Assembly: GCF_014649495.1 (NCBI RefSeq)
Contig: NZ_BMTD01000011.1
Location: 186,001-250,000, forward strand
Origin: Streptomyces filipinensis
GTDB taxonomy: Bacteria > Actinomycetota > Actinomycetes > Streptomycetales > Streptomycetaceae
Direction: 5' to 3'
DNA: 64,000 bases
The position numbers were made by a program, and so were the translations under genes. Of this stretch, positions 59,596 to 64,000 are shown piece by piece. Within the stretch, counting starts at the first letter, position 1. Every line of letters begins with the position of its first letter. The notes under the pieces were generated by a model. It made no database searches. It had not been told where the DNA came from and saw nothing but the letters and a program-made list of their open reading frames with translations.

Positions 59596-60654
59596 ATGGG
59601 TCCCCATCCTGCGGTCGCGGCGATACGCCTGGCGGTCCGCCGCGTCCTCCACGACATCCTCAACCACCACCACAGCCTCGCCGTGCACGGCGCCCGGCAG
59701 GCCGTCGGCGCGCGCCCGGACCGCACAGCCGAGCGGCTCCCCTCCCCGCTCGTGCTCGTCGCCTGCTCCGGCGGTGCCGACTCCATGGCGCTCGCCTCGG
59801 CCCTCGCCTTCGAAGCGCCCAAGCTCGGCATCCGCGCCGGCGGCGTCACCGTCGACCACGGCCTCCAGCCCGGCTCCGACCTCCGCGCCGACGAGGTCGT
59901 CCTGCGCCTGCGTGAACTCGGCCTCGCCCCGGTCGAGTCCGTCGCCGTGACCGTGGGCCGCGACGGCGGACCGGAAGCCGCCGCCCGCGACGCCCGCTAC
60001 GCCGCCCTCGACGCCGTCGCCGAACGCCACGGCGCCGCCGCGGTCCTGCTCGGCCACACCCGCGACGACCAGGCCGAAACCGTCCTGCTGGGCCTCGCCC
60101 GCGGTTCCGGCATCCGCTCCCTGTCCGGCATGGCGGCGGTCTCGGGGGCCGCCGGCCGTTACCGGCGCCCCTTCCTGGGGCTCGACCGGCAGACCGCCCG
60201 CAAGGCATGCATGGTCCAGTCCCTCCCCGTCTGGGACGATCCTCACAACGCCGACCCCGCCTACACCCGCTCCCGGCTCCGGCACGAGGGCCTGCCCGCC
60301 CTGGAGAAGGCCCTGGGCAAAGGAGTCGTGGAGGCGCTCGCCCGCACCGCCCAGCTCTCCCGTGACGACGCCGACGCCCTCGACACCTGGGCCAGCCAGG
60401 CGGAGGCCTCCGTACGGGACGCGGCAGGCCTGCTGGAGTGCGCCAAGCTGTACGCCCTCCCGTCCGCCGTGCGCCGCCGCATCCTGCGCCGCGCCGCCAT
60501 CGAGGCCGGCGCACCGGCCGGTTCGCTGTTCGCCCGCCACATCGAGGAAGTCGACCGTCTGATCACCGGCTGGCGCGGCCAGGGAGCCATCAATCTCCCG
60601 GGCAAAGTCGTCGCCCAGCGGCAGGGTGGCAGACTGGTGATTCGGCAAGGCTGA
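59596..60654 (+). CDS. tilS: tRNA(Ile)-lysidine synthase
   Basis: A 352-residue N-type ATP pyrophosphatase. The PP-loop is SGGADS at residues 58-63 (VACSGGADSMALA), followed by VDHGLQPGSDLRADEV and GHTRDDQAETVLL. It converts C34 of tRNA-Ile2 to lysidine, letting it read AUA. Actinobacterial length is normal. ATG 59596 follows GGGAACCGGAC. Next to hpt and ftsH, the widespread order. Confidence 0.94.
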   Translation: MGPHPAVAAIRLAVRRVLHDILNHHHSLAVHGARQAVGARPDRTAERLPSPLVLVACSGGADSMALASALAFEAPKLGIRAGGVTVDHGLQPGSDLRADEVVLRLRELGLAPVESVAVTVGRDGGPEAAARDARYAALDAVAERHGAAAVLLGHTRDDQAETVLLGLARGSGIRSLSGMAAVSGAAGRYRRPFLGLDRQTARKACMVQSLPVWDDPHNADPAYTRSRLRHEGLPALEKALGKGVVEALARTAQLSRDDADALDTWASQAEASVRDAAGLLECAKLYALPSAVRRRILRRAAIEAGAPAGSLFARHIEEVDRLITGWRGQGAINLPGKVVAQRQGGRLVIRQG

Positions 60655-60769
60655 ATCCCGGTCCCGCGGAGCGACCCTCCGGCGACCGGTCCGGGCAGCC
60701 GGTGGCCGTGCACACGGCCGAAGCCGGAGGCCGTGGCCTACGGCCGTAACTGCGGGACGACCGAAAGTG

Positions 60770-61330
60770 ATGCGGGTGGACGCGAAAGACATGGGTGCCG
60801 ACCTCCAGCAGGTGCTCATCACCAAGGAAGAGATCGACGCGAAGCTGGCCGAGCTGGCCGCGAAGATCGACGCGGAGTACGCGGGCAAGGACCTGCTCAT
60901 CGTCGGCGTCCTCAAGGGCGCCGTGATGGTCATGGCCGACCTCGCCCGGGCGCTGTCCACCCCCGTCACCATGGACTGGATGGCCGTGTCCTCCTACGGC
61001 GCGGGCACCCAGTCCTCCGGTGTCGTGCGGATCCTCAAGGACCTCGACACCGACATCAAGGGCAAGCACGTCCTGATCGTCGAGGACATCATCGACTCCG
61101 GCCTGACCCTGTCGTGGCTGATCAACAACCTCGGCTCCCGGGAGCCCGCGTCCCTGAAGGTGTGCACCCTGCTGCGCAAGCCGGACGCCGCGAAGGTCGC
61201 CATCGACGTCGAGTGGGTCGGCTTCGACATCCCGAACGAGTTCGTCGTCGGCTACGGCCTCGACTACGCCGAGAAGTACCGCAACCTGCCGTTCGTCGGT
61301 ACGCTCGCGCCCCACGTCTACGGCGGCTGA
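60770..61330 (+). CDS. hpt: Hypoxanthine phosphoribosyltransferase
   Basis: A 186-residue salvage enzyme. The PRPP-binding loop is VLIVEDIIDSGLT; VLKGAVMVMADLARAL and the C-terminal GFDIPNEFVVGYGLDYAEKYRNLP are diagnostic. It forms IMP/GMP from hypoxanthine or guanine. The start is uncertain among GTG 60767, ATG 60770 and ATG 60791 (MGADLQQV); the conserved part begins at the last of these. Confidence 0.94.
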   Translation: MRVDAKDMGADLQQVLITKEEIDAKLAELAAKIDAEYAGKDLLIVGVLKGAVMVMADLARALSTPVTMDWMAVSSYGAGTQSSGVVRILKDLDTDIKGKHVLIVEDIIDSGLTLSWLINNLGSREPASLKVCTLLRKPDAAKVAIDVEWVGFDIPNEFVVGYGLDYAEKYRNLPFVGTLAPHVYGG

Positions 61331-61546
61331 GCCGGACCGGGTCGTGGGCTGAGCCACTCGGCTCAAGCTTGTAGGACGATCGGGAACCCCGGCGGGTTCC
61401 GCGCCGTTGAAGCATGCAGAGACGGGTTTCCCAGCCGTCGAAGCGACTTCGTGCGGCTTCGGACCACCACGCTGGGGTACCGTCAGAAGAACTGTCTTAT
61501 CAAACTCACTATGGCAGGAGGGACGGGGCGGCACCGCTCCGTATGG

Positions 61547-63586
61547 ATGGACGTGAAGCGATACTTCCGTGGGCCGGTCATGTGGATCGTGCTGGCCGTC
61601 CTTGCCGTGGTCGTGTTGATGCAGGTCGTCGGCTCGTCCGGCGGCTACAAGACGGTGGACACCGGCCAGGTCGTTGCGGCGATCAATGACAACAGGGTCC
61701 AGTCGGCCAAACTGACCACAGGCGACGAGCAGACCGTCAAGGTCACCCTCAAGGACGGCCAGAAGGTCGACGGCAGCTCGAAGATCCAGGCGAGCTACAT
61801 CGGCGACCAGGGCGTGACCATCGCCAGCCAGCTCCAGACCAAGTACGAGCAGAAGCGGATCCCGGACGGCTACACGGTCTCGCCGTCCAAGCAGAACCCG
61901 TTCGTCGGCGTCCTGCTCTCCCTGCTGCCCTTCGTCCTGATCGTGGTCGTCTTCCTGTTCCTGATGAATCAGATGCAGGGCGGCGGCTCCCGGGTGATGA
62001 ACTTCGGCAAGTCGAAGGCCAAGCTCATCACCAAGGACACCCCGAAGACGACCTTCGCCGACGTCGCCGGCTGTGACGAGGCCGTCGAGGAGCTCCACGA
62101 GATCAAGGAGTTCCTGCAGGAGCCGGCCAAGTTCCAGGCCGTCGGCGCCAAGATCCCCAAGGGTGTGCTGCTCTACGGCCGCCCGGGTACCGGTAAGACG
62201 CTGCTCGCGCGTGCCGTGGCCGGCGAGGCGGGCGTCCCGTTCTACTCGATCTCCGGTTCCGACTTCGTCGAGATGTTCGTCGGTGTCGGTGCCTCCCGGG
62301 TCCGTGACCTGTTCGAGCAGGCCAAGGCCAACGCCCCGGCGATCGTCTTCGTCGACGAGATCGACGCGGTCGGCCGTCACCGCGGCGCCGGCCTCGGCGG
62401 TGGTCACGACGAGCGCGAGCAGACCCTGAACCAGCTGCTGGTCGAGATGGACGGCTTCGACGTCAAGGGCGGCGTGATCCTCATCGCCGCCACGAACCGC
62501 CCCGACATCCTCGACCCGGCGCTGCTGCGTCCCGGCCGCTTCGACCGCCAGATCGCGGTCGACCCGCCGGACCTGCAGGGCCGCCTGGAGATCCTCAAGG
62601 TCCACCAGAAGGGCAAGCCGGTCGCCCCCGACGTCGACCTGGCCGCCGTCGCCCGCCGCACCCCCGGTATGACGGGTGCCGACCTGGCGAACGTCCTCAA
62701 CGAGGCGGCGCTGCTGACCGCCCGTGGCGACCAGAAGCTGATCGACAACAGGGCGCTGGACGAGGCGATCGACCGTGTGGTCGCGGGCCCGCAGAAGCGG
62801 ACCCGGATCATGTCGGACAAGGAGAAGAAGATCACCGCGTACCACGAGGGCGGTCACGCCCTGGTCGCGGCGGCCTCCCCGAACTCCGACCCGGTCCACA
62901 AGATCACGATCCTGTCCCGCGGCCGCGCCCTCGGCTACACGATGGTGCTGCCCGACGAGGACAAGTACTCGACCACCCGCAACGAGATGCTCGACCAGCT
63001 CGGCTACATGCTGGGTGGCCGCGCCGCCGAGGAACTGGTCTTCCACGACCCGACCACCGGTGCCGCGAACGACATCGAGAAGGCCACCAACCTGGCCCGT
63101 GCGATGGTCACGCAGTACGGCATGACGGAGCGGCTCGGCGCCATCAAGTTCGGCGGCGACAACAGCGAGCCCTTCCTCGGCCGTGAGATGGCTCACCAGC
63201 GTGACTACTCGGAAGAGGTCGCCGCGCTGGTGGACGAAGAGGTCAAGAAGCTCATCGAGAACGCGCACAACGAGGCCTGGGAGATCCTGGTCGAGAACCG
63301 CGACGTGCTCGACCAGCTCGTCCTTCACCTGCTGGAGAAGGAGACCCTGGGCAAGGAGGAGATCGCCGAGATCTTCGCCCCCATCGTCAAGCGCCCGCCG
63401 CGGCCCGCCTGGACCGGCTCCTCCCGCCGCACCCCGTCCACCCGCCCGCCGGTGCTCTCCCCCAAGGAGCTGGCACTGACCAACGGCGCGAACGGCGCGA
63501 CGGCCGCGATCAGCACGGTCAAGTCCACCGCCACGGAGTCGGCTCCGGTCACGGACCAGGCTCCGGAGGACCGCCCGGAGAGCTGA
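61547..63586 (+). CDS. ftsH: ATP-dependent membrane zinc protease FtsH
   Basis: A 679-residue AAA+ protease. Helices near residues 10-28 and 122-142 flank an external domain. Walker A is at residues 211-218 but reads GRPGTGKT rather than GPPGTGKT; the Walker B VDEID, SRH region and zinc site HEGGH (433-437) are intact. It degrades membrane and regulatory proteins. The ATG at 61547 (MDVKRYFRGPV) fits family length; no strong ribosome-binding site is visible, and an in-frame ATG at 61511 is possible. Confidence 0.94.
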   Translation: MDVKRYFRGPVMWIVLAVLAVVVLMQVVGSSGGYKTVDTGQVVAAINDNRVQSAKLTTGDEQTVKVTLKDGQKVDGSSKIQASYIGDQGVTIASQLQTKYEQKRIPDGYTVSPSKQNPFVGVLLSLLPFVLIVVVFLFLMNQMQGGGSRVMNFGKSKAKLITKDTPKTTFADVAGCDEAVEELHEIKEFLQEPAKFQAVGAKIPKGVLLYGRPGTGKTLLARAVAGEAGVPFYSISGSDFVEMFVGVGASRVRDLFEQAKANAPAIVFVDEIDAVGRHRGAGLGGGHDEREQTLNQLLVEMDGFDVKGGVILIAATNRPDILDPALLRPGRFDRQIAVDPPDLQGRLEILKVHQKGKPVAPDVDLAAVARRTPGMTGADLANVLNEAALLTARGDQKLIDNRALDEAIDRVVAGPQKRTRIMSDKEKKITAYHEGGHALVAAASPNSDPVHKITILSRGRALGYTMVLPDEDKYSTTRNEMLDQLGYMLGGRAAEELVFHDPTTGAANDIEKATNLARAMVTQYGMTERLGAIKFGGDNSEPFLGREMAHQRDYSEEVAALVDEEVKKLIENAHNEAWEILVENRDVLDQLVLHLLEKETLGKEEIAEIFAPIVKRPPRPAWTGSSRRTPSTRPPVLSPKELALTNGANGATAAISTVKSTATESAPVTDQAPEDRPES

Positions 63587-63614
63587 CCGCGTTTCGGCCA
63601 ACCGGCCTGGAATG

Positions 63615-63655
63615 AACGCCGCGCCTGCCAGGTTTAGCCTGGTGGGCGCGGCGTT
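63615..63655. terminator. Long hairpin between ftsH and folE
   Basis: Arms 63615-63632 and 63638-63655 pair over 18 bases with two G-T pairs and a 5-nt loop. It lies 28 bp after the ftsH stop and 62 bp before the folE start. Confidence 0.8.
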
Positions 63656-63717
63656 CGTATGTCCGCAGACAGACGCATGGCCGCCGCTATGCGTGAAGCA
63701 CAGGAACGAGGAACCAG

Positions 63718-64000
63718 ATGACCGACCCGGTGACGCTGGACGGCGAGGGCCAGATCGGCGAGTTCGACGAGAAGCGCGCCCAGAACGCCGTACGGGAACT
63801 GCTGATCGCGGTCGGCGAGGACCCGGACCGGGAGGGCCTGCGGGAGACGCCGGCGCGGGTGGCGCGTGCGTACAGGGAGATCTTCGCGGGGCTGTGGCAG
63901 AAGGCCGAGGACGTGCTGACGACGACGTTCGACCTGGGGCACGACGAGATGGTGCTCGTGAAGGACATCGAGGTGTACAGCACCTGCGAGCACCATCTGG
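63718..64000 (+). CDS. folE: GTP cyclohydrolase I (5' part, cut by window edge)
   Basis: The 94 visible residues are NAVRELLIAVGEDPDREGLRETPARVARAY, then KDIEVYSTCEHHL, which holds the zinc-binding Cys/His of GTP cyclohydrolase I, the first enzyme of folate synthesis. ATG 63718 has GAGGA upstream. The rest lies beyond the window. Confidence 0.95.
   Translation, partial: MTDPVTLDGEGQIGEFDEKRAQNAVRELLIAVGEDPDREGLRETPARVARAYREIFAGLWQKAEDVLTTTFDLGHDEMVLVKDIEVYSTCEHHL

Noticed and set aside
1..64000. CRISPR arrays, insertion sequences, toxin-antitoxin or phage modules
   Set aside because: None found by reading; the tandem repeats seen are short, contiguous and lack spacers or transposase genes.

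Overview
The window is high-GC actinobacterial chromosome with GTG/TTG starts, strong third-position GC and many lipoproteins. Gene content and order match the core of a Streptomyces chromosome: bldG with its anti-sigma partner, hppA, topA, an MFS-thymidylate kinase fusion and holB, then tipA, ppa, dacB, tilS, hpt, ftsH and folE. From memory, these are the neighbourhoods around SCO3540-3562 and SCO3403-3434 of S. coelicolor, here joined at about 31.6-38 kb. No mobile element, CRISPR array or rRNA was seen. There is one tRNA gene, tRNA-Thr(CGT).

Layout. 0-7 kb: an edge-truncated SulP/carbonic anhydrase fusion, a deacetylase-like lipoprotein, a MinD/CooC-type ATPase divergent from a degenerate Fic-fold protein, a gene-free gap where the 6S-like RNA scr3559 would lie, and a HAD hydrolase. 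7-12.5 kb: a compact Tad/Flp-type secretion cluster (ssd/cpaE-like, tadA, tadB, tadC, a DUF4244 pilin-like peptide, TadE, TadG-like) with a 23-bp tandem repeat inside. 12.2-21.6 kb: an MrfA/Hrq1-type helicase, bldG and its anti-sigma partner, hppA, a lipoprotein, a methyltransferase and a small membrane protein. 21.8-31.6 kb: topA, the tmk fusion, holB and a secreted Tap-like peptidase. 31.6-38 kb is more variable: tRNA-Thr, an unrecognised secreted protein, a STAS protein, a glycosyltransferase and a large SARP/NB-ARC regulator. This part also carries two arrays of 11-bp direct repeats.

38-48 kb holds a PolA-like polymerase, a Clp-N/HTH protein under a paired-operator promoter, a DUF2786 protein and two lipoproteins. 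It continues with a VOC-ArsR-SRPBCC operon under a large dyad operator, a DUF397/HATPase/XRE regulatory cluster with a shared upstream motif, and an aldehyde dehydrogenase. 48-56 kb: a DinB-like protein, a ClC transporter with glutamate decarboxylase (acid-resistance pair), tipA with its classic promoter, a YbjQ protein, a DedA protein and a ThrE-like exporter. 56-64 kb: ppa, dacB, a DUF2342 metalloprotease, tilS, hpt, ftsH and the start of folE.

Most of the window is conserved housekeeping. The least explained signals are regulatory: the operator pair before the Clp-N gene, the 47-bp dyad before the VOC operon, the shared 12-mer in the DUF397/XRE cluster, the 11-bp repeat arrays near the SARP gene, and the repeats inside the Tad cluster. 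Family assignments come from reading translated sequence; no database search was run.
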